DNA of 7,479 bases, taken from the NCBI GenBank assembly GCA_038230775.1, contig JBBRMQ010000215.1, positions 1 through 7,479 on the forward strand. The letters are read 5' to 3'. The translations under genes were made by a program, and so were the position numbers. The notes under the pieces are model-generated. The model was not told the DNA's origin and did no database searches. It was given only the letters and a program-made list of their open reading frames with translations. Shown here in pieces: positions 1-6,021 of the stretch (within the stretch, counting starts at the first letter, position 1; the number at the start of each line of letters is the position of its first letter). The DNA is from JBBRMQ01 sp038230775. Its GTDB lineage: Bacteria > Acidobacteriota > Thermoanaerobaculia > Gp7-AA8.

Positions 1-359
1 ATGAACTTCTCCAGATCGAACGGCTTGAGGATGGAGTTGCAGACGGAATCGGAGGGAATCTTGTCGACGCCCCGTTTCCCGGCGGCGGTGAACACGATGA
101 TGTGCGGCCGCGCGTCCGGGAACTCCTTGCTGACCAGCTCGATGAACTCGTATCCGTTGATACGCGGCATCATGAGATCCAGCAGGATGAGGTCAAAGTT
201 ATTGTTCTGCCGCAGCTTCTCGAGGCCCACGGCGCCGTCCTCGGCCAGCTCGACCTCGAACTTCATCCGCTTCAGGACCGCCTGCAGAAGGACGCGAATG
301 GCCAGGTCATCGTCGATGACGAGAATCTTGCGGCCGCTCCCATCAATTTTCGTGACCAT
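1..359 (-). CDS. Response regulator receiver domain protein (partial, C-terminus cut by window edge)
   Basis: This is a two-component receiver (CheY-like) domain that accepts a phosphoryl group from a sensor kinase. Read on the minus strand from ATG at 359, 119 codons are visible. The beta-1 strand ILVIDDD carries the acidic Mg2+ pocket (D16, D17). The phospho-acceptor is D61 in LILLDLMMP, the conserved Thr is T91 in VFTA, and the conserved Lys is K112 followed by Pro in ILKPF. All canonical receiver residues are present, so the domain should be active. The window ends at about the start of the last helix, so an output domain can be neither shown nor excluded. The gene is divergent from the PH-like gene. 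No clear Shine-Dalgarno or promoter is visible in the roughly 80-bp gap. The receiver call is firm; the partner kinase and output are unknown. Confidence 0.93.
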   Translation of the reverse strand, partial: MVTKIDGSGRKILVIDDDLAIRVLLQAVLKRMKFEVELAEDGAVGLEKLRQNNNFDLILLDLMMPRINGYEFIELVSKEFPDARPHIIVFTAAGKRGVDKIPSDSVCNSILKPFDLEKF

Positions 360-440
360 GCAGAGATTTGCTGTAGACGCAAAGTGTACTAGCGAAAAGC
401 GTACCGCCATGAAGCTTATCGCGCTTGCAGGCCTTTCCCG

Positions 441-932
441 GTGCCATTGACGATCTTCAATTTTCGGCCGTGGGTAAGGCGCGCGGGTCTCTCGATCGTC
501 ATCGTTGCTTCGATCGCGACGCTGGCCATCGTTCTCGCCCTGGCCAGGATCCCGGACGCGCGTTACGGATGGATCGGCGAGCCGTTCGTCTGGATCTACC
601 TCGGCACTCTGTGGCTCGGCGGTTTGAAGGTTTACCTAGGCACACTGCGGCCCGTTGCCGAGGTGAGCGACGAGCGAGTGACCCTGCGTCCGCTGCACCA
701 GTTCCGCAAACGTGAGATTCCCTGGGATCGAGTTCGAGGGACCGAGCAGATGATCGGCGGCGACCGCCTGATCGTTTTTTATGAGACTCCGCGCGGTCAG
801 CGTTTCGTCGCGCTGAATCTGAATCTCGTCAAAGGCCGTAAGGATTTTCTGACACTGATCGAGGGCCGTTTGCGAGCGATGGGGTTTGCGGAAAAGGTGT
901 TGGAACGATCGCGATATCTTTCGCCCGGCTGA
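441..932 (+). CDS. Small membrane protein with bacterial PH-like domain
   Basis: A 163-residue protein of unknown specific function. Two hydrophobic segments, about residues 16-36 and 47-66, form a membrane hairpin. They are followed by a soluble portion, about 72-150, with the short alternating strands and terminal helix of a bacterial PH-like domain: EVSDERVTLRPL, then REIPWDRVRG, RLIVFYE, RFVALNLNL and a final helix DFLTLIEGRLRAMGF. The IPWDRV segment, where a strand is set by a buried Trp, is typical of membrane-anchored PH-like proteins. The start is GTG; the in-frame stop at 390-392 and the lack of other start codons leave 441 as the only option, though the ribosome-binding site is poor. 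The stop lies 3 bp before the ligA ATG, so the two are probably cotranscribed. Family membership is judged from layout, not from a search. Confidence 0.75.
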   Translation: MPLTIFNFRPWVRRAGLSIVIVASIATLAIVLALARIPDARYGWIGEPFVWIYLGTLWLGGLKVYLGTLRPVAEVSDERVTLRPLHQFRKREIPWDRVRGTEQMIGGDRLIVFYETPRGQRFVALNLNLVKGRKDFLTLIEGRLRAMGFAEKVLERSRYLSPG

Positions 933-935
933 GCC

Positions 936-2930
936 ATGACGATCAAGTCCGATATCGAGAAACTCCGTGCGGAGCTCGAACGCCACAACCGGCTGTATTA
1001 CGTGGAGACGCCGGAGATCAGCGATTACGACTTCGATCAGATGATGCGCCGCCTGCAGGAGCTGGAGGCGAAGCATCCCGAGCACGCCGACCCGAACTCG
1101 CCGACGCAGCGCGTGGGTGGTGCGCCGATCGAAGAGTTCCGCAGCGTCATCCACGACCCGCCGATGCTGTCGATCGACAATGCGTACTCGCTCGAAGAGC
1201 TCCACGAATGGCACGCGCGTGTTCAGCGCGGCCTGGGCGTCGAGGAGATCGAGTACGAGGCGGAGCTGAAGATCGACGGCGTGTCGATCGACCTCTTGTA
1301 CGAGAACGGCCAGCTCACGCGCGCCGCCACGCGCGGCGACGGCGTTCGCGGCGACGACGTCACGCCGAACGTTCGCACGGCGCGTTCCCTGCCGTTGCGA
1401 CTGGAGCGCAAGTTCAAACGGCTCGAAGTTCGCGGAGAGATCTACATCTCGAAAGCGGATTTCGTCCGCATGAACGAGGAGAAGGAAGAAGCGGGTGAGG
1501 CCGCGCTCGCCAATCCGCGCAATGCCGCGGCGGGCGCGGTGCGGCAGAAGGATCCGCGGCAGGCGGCGCAGAAGCGACTCGGCGCGTTCGTGTACCACGT
1601 CGTCGCCGCGGACAACGTTCGCATTCAATCGCAGTCGCACGCCTACGAGATTCTCGAGTCGCTCGGCCTGCCGTTGAACCCGCAGCGCACGGTGTGCAAG
1701 GACATCGGCGATGTCGAGCGGTTCATCGCGACATGGCACGAGAAGCGGCACGATCTCCCGTTCGAGATCGACGGCATCGTCGTCAAAGTCAATCGACGCC
1801 AGCAGCAACAGGAGTTAGGCGCGACATCGAAGGCTCCGCGCTGGGCCGTCGCGTTCAAGTATCCGCCCGAGGCGGCGAAGACGGTGGTGCGGGAGATTCA
1901 GTTGTACGTCGGACGCACCGGCGCGGTGACCCCGGTGGCCGTCTTCGATCCGGTGCACATCGGCGGCACGACCGTCACGAACGCCAGCCTGCACAACTTC
2001 GACGAAGTCGCGCGCAAGGACGTACGGGTCGGCGACACCGTGATGGTGGAAAAGGGCGGCGACATCATCCCGAAGATCACCGAAGTCCTGAAAGGAGCGC
2101 GTCCGAAAAGGGCGAAGGCCGTCGAGCTTCCCACCGAATGTCCGGTGTGTGGCCAGCCGCTGCACCGCTTCGAAGGCGAGGTCGCGATCCGCTGCATCAA
2201 CCAGGGATGCCCGGCGATCATGATCGAGTCGATCCTCCATTTCGGTGCGCGCAAGGCGATGGACATCGAAGGACTCGGCTATCACACGGCGAAAGGCCTG
2301 ATCGACGCCGGTCTGGTCGAGGACTACGGCTCGCTCTACGCTCTGACTGAAGAACAGGTGGCCGCGCTCGATCGCAAGGGCGAGAAGTCTGCGGCGAAGC
2401 TCATCGAGAACCTCGAGCAATCGAAGACGCGCGAGTTGTCGCGTTTCATCTTCGCGCTCGGAATCCGCTTCGTCGGCGAGCGCGCTGCCAAACTGCTCGC
2501 CGAGCGCTTCCGCCTCGTCGAAGCGCTGATGAACGCCACCACGGAGGAACTGGTGGAAGTCGCGGAAATCGGCCCGCGCGTCGCGGAGTCGATCACCGCC
2601 TATTTTGCAGTGCCCGCGAACCGCGCGCGGATCGAGAAGATGCAGGCGCTCGGCGTGCGACCACAACACATCGCCACCGCAACCGGATCGAAGCTCGCCG
2701 GTAAGACGCTCGTCGTCACCGGCACGCTCGCGCGTCATTCACGCGACGAGATCCATCGCCTCATCGAACGGGAAGGTGGGAAGCCCGGCAGCTCGGTCTC
2801 CTCGAAGACGTCTTATGTGATTGCTGGCGAGGCGGCAGGATCGAAACTGGAGAAGGCGAAGTCGTTAGGCGTGGAGATTCTGAGCGAAGAAGATTTTCTG
2901 GAGTTGATCGAGGGGCCGGTGGCCGGTTAA
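936..2930 (+). CDS. ligA: NAD+-dependent DNA ligase LigA
   Basis: LigA seals nicks in duplex DNA using NAD+, joining Okazaki fragments and finishing repair. The 664-residue length is normal for the family and all domains are in order. The Ia domain at the N-terminus contains YYVETPEISDYDFD, which binds NMN. The adenylation domain has the nucleophile K112 in the motif LKIDG, then the TRGDGVRGDDVT motif. An OB-fold follows, including VGRTGAVTPVAVFDPV. A Cys4 zinc finger uses C402, C405, C420 and C425. Helix-hairpin-helix repeats run about 440-580. The C-terminal BRCT domain runs about 585-664, with VVTGTL, GGK, SSKTSYV and GSKLEKA. The end reads FLELIEGPVAG, a few residues longer than the usual FLxLL-type ending. 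The adjacent scar at 3012-3082 carries a second, different ligA end. Two rare TTA leucine codons (L294, L644) are both followed by GGC. Confidence 0.98.
   Translation: MTIKSDIEKLRAELERHNRLYYVETPEISDYDFDQMMRRLQELEAKHPEHADPNSPTQRVGGAPIEEFRSVIHDPPMLSIDNAYSLEELHEWHARVQRGLGVEEIEYEAELKIDGVSIDLLYENGQLTRAATRGDGVRGDDVTPNVRTARSLPLRLERKFKRLEVRGEIYISKADFVRMNEEKEEAGEAALANPRNAAAGAVRQKDPRQAAQKRLGAFVYHVVAADNVRIQSQSHAYEILESLGLPLNPQRTVCKDIGDVERFIATWHEKRHDLPFEIDGIVVKVNRRQQQQELGATSKAPRWAVAFKYPPEAAKTVVREIQLYVGRTGAVTPVAVFDPVHIGGTTVTNASLHNFDEVARKDVRVGDTVMVEKGGDIIPKITEVLKGARPKRAKAVELPTECPVCGQPLHRFEGEVAIRCINQGCPAIMIESILHFGARKAMDIEGLGYHTAKGLIDAGLVEDYGSLYALTEEQVAALDRKGEKSAAKLIENLEQSKTRELSRFIFALGIRFVGERAAKLLAERFRLVEALMNATTEELVEVAEIGPRVAESITAYFAVPANRARIEKMQALGVRPQHIATATGSKLAGKTLVVTGTLARHSRDEIHRLIEREGGKPGSSVSSKTSYVIAGEAAGSKLEKAKSLGVEILSEEDFLELIEGPVAG
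1814..1821 (+). repeat. GTTAGGCG octamer, copy 1
   Basis: In ligA, the codon pair TTA-GGC (L294-G295), read on the coding strand. Confidence 0.5.
2864..2871 (+). repeat. GTTAGGCG octamer, copy 2
   Basis: In the BRCT part of ligA, TTA-GGC (L644-G645). The ligA remnant has TTC-GGT at the same place. Confidence 0.5.
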
Positions 2931-2955
2931 GGCGGTACAGGATCGAATGACACGC

Positions 2956-3006
2956 TCACCACATCTTGGAATGCTTCGGATCGAGCGCGTCGATGAGGCC
3001 GTCGCC
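2956..3006 (-). pseudogene. Remnant of a DppC-type ABC permease C-terminus
   Basis: On the minus strand, 16 codons plus TGA read GDGLIDALDPKHSKMW. The intact permease at 4085-4921 ends GDGLIDALDPKYRKMVG. Over the first 45 nt the two match at 40 positions (my alignment by eye). The homology stops abruptly after the first Gly codon (position 3006): the next upstream codons read PA instead of the NFL of the intact gene. This is therefore a 5'-truncated fragment, not a gene. GDGLxDxLDP is a well conserved ending of DppC/OppC permeases, so the identity does not rest on the paralogue alone. Confidence 0.85.
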
Positions 3007-3011
3007 TGCGG

Positions 3012-3082
3012 GAGAAGGCGAATTCGTTCGGTGGGAAATTCTGAGCGAGGAAGATTTCCTGGCGCTGGTCGATGAATCCTAA
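3012..3082 (+). pseudogene. Remnant of a ligA 3' end with a 1-bp frameshift
   Basis: The last ~23 codons of a second ligA. It reads EKANSFG, then a one-base deletion around 3032-3033, then EILSEEDFLALVDES and TAA at 3080-3082. The intact gene reads EKAKSLGVEILSEEDFLELIEGPVAG. Over 51 nt there are 44 matches, six substitutions and one gap (by eye). All six substitutions fall at third codon positions, so the divergence arose while both copies were coding; the frameshift came later or with the rearrangement. The ending FLALVDES is closer to the usual LigA terminus than that of the intact gene. The fragment begins 5 bp after the dppC remnant, in the opposite orientation. Confidence 0.85.
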
Positions 3083-3092
3083 CTGGCTCGTG

Positions 3093-3121
3093 TTGACACG
3101 ATACATTGCATAGCATAGTAT
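3093..3121 (+). promoter_or_regulatory. Sigma70-type promoter of the padR-HAAS unit
   Basis: A perfect -35 box TTGACA (3093-3098) is separated by 17 bp from TAGTAT (3116-3121; four of six matches to TATAAT). The region is much more AT-rich than its surroundings. Transcription would start about 3128-3129, at the GTG start of padR, so the message would have little or no leader. No Shine-Dalgarno precedes the start, which agrees with leaderless translation. Confidence 0.7.
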
Positions 3122-3123
3122 CG
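3099..3123. promoter_or_regulatory. Palindromic operator, probably bound by PadR
   Basis: A 25-bp dyad centred on 3111. The outer arms are CGATAC (3099-3104) and GTATCG (3118-3123), with inner arms TGC (3107-3109) and GCA (3113-3115). Nine of twelve base pairs are symmetric, with a spacing of about two helical turns. ATAC/GTAT-type dyads suit the dimeric winged-helix PadR family. It covers the spacer and -10 element of the padR promoter, so binding would block RNA polymerase and give autorepression. The palindrome is seen directly; the protein bound is inferred from position. Confidence 0.7.
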
Positions 3124-3128
3124 TGCCT

Positions 3129-3482
3129 GTGACAGAACGCGACGACAACTGGCAGGCGCAGCTCCGCAAGGGATGGCTCGAGCTCGCGGTCCTGGCGTCG
3201 CTGTGGGATGGACGGCTGTACGGTCTGGAAATCCTGCGCCGTCTGGAGGAGAACAGCAATCTCGTCGTCGCGGAAGGCACGGTGTATCCCGTGCTCAATC
3301 GCCTCCGCGCCGATCGTCTCGTGGCCTCCGAATGGGTCGAGAGCGACTCGGGCCATCCGAGAAAGTACTACGCACTCACCGCGGCCGGACGACGGCGCTC
3401 GGTCGCCATGGCACGCCATTCCGCTGATTTTCTACAAACGATGCTCGGCCTCATAAGGCCGTTGCTGGAGGAGAAGTCCTGA
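3129..3482 (+). CDS. PadR-family transcriptional repressor
   Basis: A short PadR regulator of 117 residues from GTG 3129 (119 from the in-frame GTG at 3123). The winged-helix domain is complete: LRKGWLELAVLASLWDGRLYGLEILRRLEE forms the first helices, GTVYPVLNRLRADRLV is the recognition helix with the hallmark GTxYPxLxRL, and SGHPRKYYALTAAG is the wing with the hallmark RKYYxLTxxG. A final helix (about 95-117) would serve dimerisation. I prefer 3129 because the promoter predicts a transcript starting about there; 3123 would lie at or upstream of the start site. The stop TGA shares one base with the ATG of the HAAS gene, so the pair is translationally coupled. Such PadR proteins normally repress their own operon and may be released by a small ligand; the ligand is not deducible here. 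Confidence 0.9.
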   Translation: MTERDDNWQAQLRKGWLELAVLASLWDGRLYGLEILRRLEENSNLVVAEGTVYPVLNRLRADRLVASEWVESDSGHPRKYYALTAAGRRRSVAMARHSADFLQTMLGLIRPLLEEKS

Positions 3483-4084
3483 TGTTCATCGAACAGAAGA
3501 TCCAGACCCGCATCGACACGTATCTGATGAACCTTCGCCGCTGCTTGCGGGAGTTGCCACCGGAGGACGTCAATGACATTCTCCGCGAGATTCGCAGCCA
3601 TATCCTCGATCGCGCTGAGGCGGCGGGCGAGCTCACCGACGAACGGATGGTCGCGATCCTGAAGGCGCTCGGCCGCCCGGAAGACATCGGGCCGTTGTAC
3701 GAGAACGAGGCGCTCATCTCGCGCGCGCAGTCGAGCTTCTCGCCGACGCTGATCCTGCGAAGCACGATGCGATGGGCGATGCGCAGCGCAGCGGGGTTCA
3801 TCATCTTCCTCGCCGGATTGACCGGCTATTCGATTTCCGCATCGCTGTTTCTCTGCGCGCTGCTCAAGCCATTCATGCCCGGAATGGTCGGCCTGTGGCT
3901 GGTGCGGGGAGGCGGCATCACCCTCGGCGTCGTGGACAGCATCTCGGTTTCACGGGAGCTGCTCGGCTGGTGGATCATTCCGTTCGGAATTGCCGCCAGC
4001 CTGGTGTTTCTGATCGGGACGACGCGGTTCCTTCGCGTGATGCTCCGTTACGCGCGCTCGGCGCCGTTCACGGCGATCGCCTGA
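3482..4084 (+). CDS. HAAS-domain membrane protein (PadR partner)
   Basis: A 200-residue protein with an N-terminal helical HAAS / DUF1700-type domain at about 5-75: IDTYLMNLRRCLRELPPEDV, then ILREIRSHILDRAE, then a helix ending ILKALGRPEDIGPLY. The GxPEDI turn is a hallmark of this domain. Hydrophobic segments follow at about 103-128 and 160-183, with a weaker one at 134-151, so the domain is anchored in the inner membrane. The ATG overlaps the padR stop by one base. HAAS genes commonly sit directly behind padR genes, and the pair is thought to couple a membrane component to the regulator; the molecular role is not established. The stop codon abuts the stop of the convergent dppC, leaving no room for a terminator between them. 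Confidence 0.85.
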   Translation: MFIEQKIQTRIDTYLMNLRRCLRELPPEDVNDILREIRSHILDRAEAAGELTDERMVAILKALGRPEDIGPLYENEALISRAQSSFSPTLILRSTMRWAMRSAAGFIIFLAGLTGYSISASLFLCALLKPFMPGMVGLWLVRGGGITLGVVDSISVSRELLGWWIIPFGIAASLVFLIGTTRFLRVMLRYARSAPFTAIA

Positions 4085-4921
4085 TCAGCCCACCATCTTG
4101 CGGTACTTCGGATCCAGCGCGTCGATGAGGCCGTCGCCGAGGAAGTTGAGGCCCATCACGGCGGCCATGATCGCGGCGCCGGGAAAAATCGCAAGGTGAT
4201 TGGCGAGTCCGAGGTAGCGGCGGCCGGAGGTGAGCATGGCGCCCCATGACGGTGTCGGAGGCTGCACGCCCAGACCCAGAAACGACAGTGCGGCCTCGGA
4301 CAGGATCGCGCCGGCCAGGCCGAGTGTCGCCATCACGATTACCGGATTGATCACGTTCGGAAGCACATGGCGCAGGATCACTCGCGGCGACTTCGCGCCT
4401 AACGCCTTCGCGGCGATGACGTACTCCATCTCGCGGACCTTCAGCACCTGGCCGCGCACCAGTCGCGCGTAGCCCACCCAGCCGATCGTGGCCAGAGCGA
4501 GAATCACGTTGTTGAGACTCGGACCGAGAACGGCCACCATCGCGATCGCCAGCAGAATGCCGGGGAAGGCGAGGAGGACGTCGGTGATGCGCATGATGAT
4601 CGTGTCCGACCAGCCGCCGAAGTAACCGGCGATGGCGCCTAACGTCACGCCAATCAGCGACGCGACGATCACGACGCTGAATCCGACGCGCAGCGAGACG
4701 CGCGCGCCAAAGATGATGCGCGACAGCACGTCGCGGCCCAGATCGTCGAGACCGAGCAGGTGCTGTTTCGACGGCGCCTCGAGGCGACGCGACGTGTCCT
4801 GCGCGTTCGGATCGAACGGCGAGAGCAACGGCGCCGCGAGCGCGATGAGGATCAGCGCGACCGTGAGCAGTAGGCCCGCGGTGAAGGCGAAGTTTCGACC
4901 GAGCCGTTTCCAGATTTTCAT
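4085..4921 (-). CDS. dppC: Oligopeptide-type ABC transporter permease, DppC family
   Basis: Inner-membrane permease of 278 residues that would pair with the DppB-like subunit to form the channel of a peptide (or related solute) importer. It starts MKIWKRLGRNF with a first membrane span about 12-32. Then come the periplasmic linker LGLDDLGRDVLSRIIFGARVSL (56-77), a family hallmark, and five further spans. The EAA loop YVIAAKALGAKSPRVILRHVLPN (167-189) contacts the ATPase. The C-terminal block EAALSFLGLGVQPPTPSWG (209-227) precedes the ending GDGLIDALDP. The frame stays open upstream to an ATG at 5008, but those 29 extra residues are encoded by the palindromic repeat (RPAEAGPH) and are not family sequence, so the start at 4921 is chosen. 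No good Shine-Dalgarno is visible. Codons L94 and L174 are TTA, each followed by GGC. Substrate is unknown. Confidence 0.93.
   Translation of the reverse strand: MKIWKRLGRNFAFTAGLLLTVALILIALAAPLLSPFDPNAQDTSRRLEAPSKQHLLGLDDLGRDVLSRIIFGARVSLRVGFSVVIVASLIGVTLGAIAGYFGGWSDTIIMRITDVLLAFPGILLAIAMVAVLGPSLNNVILALATIGWVGYARLVRGQVLKVREMEYVIAAKALGAKSPRVILRHVLPNVINPVIVMATLGLAGAILSEAALSFLGLGVQPPTPSWGAMLTSGRRYLGLANHLAIFPGAAIMAAVMGLNFLGDGLIDALDPKYRKMVG
4396..4403 (-). repeat. GTTAGGCG octamer, copy 3
   Basis: In the EAA loop of dppC, TTA-GGC (L174-G175), on the dppC coding strand. Confidence 0.5.
4636..4643 (-). repeat. GTTAGGCG octamer, copy 4
   Basis: In dppC, TTA-GGC (L94-G95), on the dppC coding strand. 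Confidence 0.5.
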
Positions 4922-4960
4922 GTGCGGACACCGGGAGATGCGCCCGACAGCGGTTTCTTT

Positions 4961-5010
4961 GTGTGGGCCGGCTTCAGCCGGCCGTGACCGGCTGAAGCCG
5001 GTCCGCACAC
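4961..5010. repeat. REP-like palindromic repeat between dppB and dppC
   Basis: A 50-bp inverted repeat: left arm 4961-4981, loop CCGTGA (4982-4987), right arm 4988-5010. The arms differ by two extra bases and otherwise nearly mirror each other. Each arm is itself a small palindrome around CCGGCTTCAGCCGG / CCGGCTGAAGCCGG. A further copy of the outer end, TGTGCGGAC, lies at 4921-4929 beside the dppC start. I recall similar elements, and the spurious RPAEAGPH / LKP-type peptides they encode, from Acidobacteriota genomes; I could not check this. Lying in a 121-bp intercistronic gap, its RNA hairpin could affect dppC expression relative to dppB. Confidence 0.8.
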
Positions 5011-5042
5011 AGGAGCGACACCAAGCATCCGACCGGTTTTCA

Positions 5043-5966
5043 TCATTCCAGTTTGATCCTCGGGTCCACGACTCCGTACAGAAGATCGCTGGCGAAGTTG
5101 ACCACGATGTAGGTGAGCGCGATGACCAGAATCGAGGCCTGCACCTGCGGGTAGTCGCGCGTGGAGATCGACGTGATGAGCAGTCGCCCGAGTCCGGGCC
5201 ACGAGAAAATCTGTTCGGTGATGATGGCGCCGGTCAGCAGCGATCCAAACTGCAGCGCCAGCACGGTGATCACGGGGATGAGCGCGTTCTTGAGCGCATG
5301 GCGGAAGATCGCTTGCGCGCGTGTGACGCCTTTGGCAATCGCCGTCGTCACGTAGAGCTGATTGAGCTCCTCGGCCAGGCTGACCCGGATCATGCGCGTG
5401 AGAATCGCGGCGAGCGCGAGGCCCATCGTCACCGAGGGGAGAACGAGCGACTTGAGTCCGTCGTCGCGCCCGGAGACGGGGAACCAATGGTGATTGATGG
5501 CGAACGCGATGATGAGCAGCGGCCCGAACCAGAAGCTCGGCATCGACACCCCGATCAGCGCGAAGAAGCGCGCGAGGTTGTCGATCCAGGAGTTGCGGTA
5601 GATCGCGGAGATGATGCCGAGGGGGAAGGCGACGAGAAGCGCGACGAACATTGCGCCGAGTGCCAGCTCGATCGTCGCCGGATAACGCGTGCGGATCTCC
5701 TTCGATACGCTCTCGTTCGTCTGAAACGATTTTCCGAAGTCGCCCCGAACCACGTGGCCGACGTACGAGACGTACTGCGACCAGAGGGGCTTGTCGAGTC
5801 CGAGCGCCTTCCGCACCTGAACGACGTCTTCAGGTCGCGCGTTCTCGCCCGCGATCTGAACCGCCGGATCGCCGGGGATCAGATGAATCAGCGAGAAGAC
5901 GAGCGTGAGGATCCCGAACGTGATCGGGACCATCTGCAGCAAACGACGGATGATGTACTGGCTCAT
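5043..5966 (-). CDS. dppB: Oligopeptide-type ABC transporter permease, DppB family
   Basis: Inner-membrane permease of 307 residues, partner of the DppC-like subunit downstream. The N-terminus MSQYIIRRLLQMVPITFGILTLVFSLIHLIPGDP is the standard DppB opening: a positive patch, the first span, then the HLIPGDP motif. Next come the periplasmic ALGLDKPLWSQYVSYVGHVVRGDFGKSF region, several spans, the EAA loop YVTTAIAKGVTRAQAIFRHALKNALIP (about 205-231), and the family block FSWPGLGRLLITSISTRDYPQVQ ahead of the last span. The ending YGVVDPRIKLE is typical. An in-frame ATG four codons upstream (5978) would add MPVR; the later start is chosen because family members begin about there. No binding protein or ATPase gene is beside it in the window. 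The upstream neighbour is divergent, so dppB probably begins its transcript. Confidence 0.93.
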   Translation of the reverse strand: MSQYIIRRLLQMVPITFGILTLVFSLIHLIPGDPAVQIAGENARPEDVVQVRKALGLDKPLWSQYVSYVGHVVRGDFGKSFQTNESVSKEIRTRYPATIELALGAMFVALLVAFPLGIISAIYRNSWIDNLARFFALIGVSMPSFWFGPLLIIAFAINHHWFPVSGRDDGLKSLVLPSVTMGLALAAILTRMIRVSLAEELNQLYVTTAIAKGVTRAQAIFRHALKNALIPVITVLALQFGSLLTGAIITEQIFSWPGLGRLLITSISTRDYPQVQASILVIALTYIVVNFASDLLYGVVDPRIKLE

Positions 5967-6021
5967 CCGGACCGGCATTGTGCAACTTTCGATCCGTGAT
6001 TTGATAGAACATCACCCTGAT

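Larger units (their letters stand above)
2931..3082. repeat. Tandem-duplication scar of a ligA-dppC convergent junction
   Basis: The whole gap after ligA is explained as one unit: 25 bp of spacer (2931-2955), the minus-strand dppC tail, a 5-bp join (3007-3011) and the plus-strand ligA tail. With full ligA on the left and full dppC on the right, the order matches two tandem copies of the segment [ligA tail, spacer, dppC tail]. At the join, the ligA side (GGAGAAG) and the dppC side (GAGGAAG) are similar, so short-homology joining is plausible. A shared TGACACG 18 bp after the first ligA stop (2948-2954) and 12 bp after the second (3094-3100) may be residual spacer homology, but it is short enough to be chance. 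Confidence 0.7.

Noticed and set aside
360..440. Divergent promoter between the response regulator and the PH-like gene
   Set aside because: No -35/-10 pair with acceptable spacing was found on either strand; TACACT on the minus strand lacks a matching -35.
409..450. Tiny open frame MKLIALAGLSRCH just upstream of the PH-like gene
   Set aside because: At 13 codons it has no supporting ribosome-binding site, and it overlaps the GTG start. It could be a leader peptide, but nothing shows this.
636..1808. Minus-strand open frame of 390 codons opposite the PH-like gene and ligA
   Set aside because: It is antisense to ligA, rich in Arg/Val/Leu, and has no recognisable domain.
1815..2738. Minus-strand open frame of 307 codons opposite ligA
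   Set aside because: Its composition is that of reversed ligA codons; no motif, signal peptide or ribosome-binding site is visible.
4632..5999. Long plus-strand open frame of 455 codons across dppC and dppB
   Set aside because: It lies antisense to two well-supported permeases, crosses the palindromic repeat and is of low complexity (Arg/Asp/Glu rich). This is the usual GC-rich shadow pattern.
5967..6021. Divergent promoters between dppB and the porin-like gene
   Set aside because: TTGTGC (5978-5983) could be a -35, but no convincing -10 follows at the right distance; the minus strand is no better.
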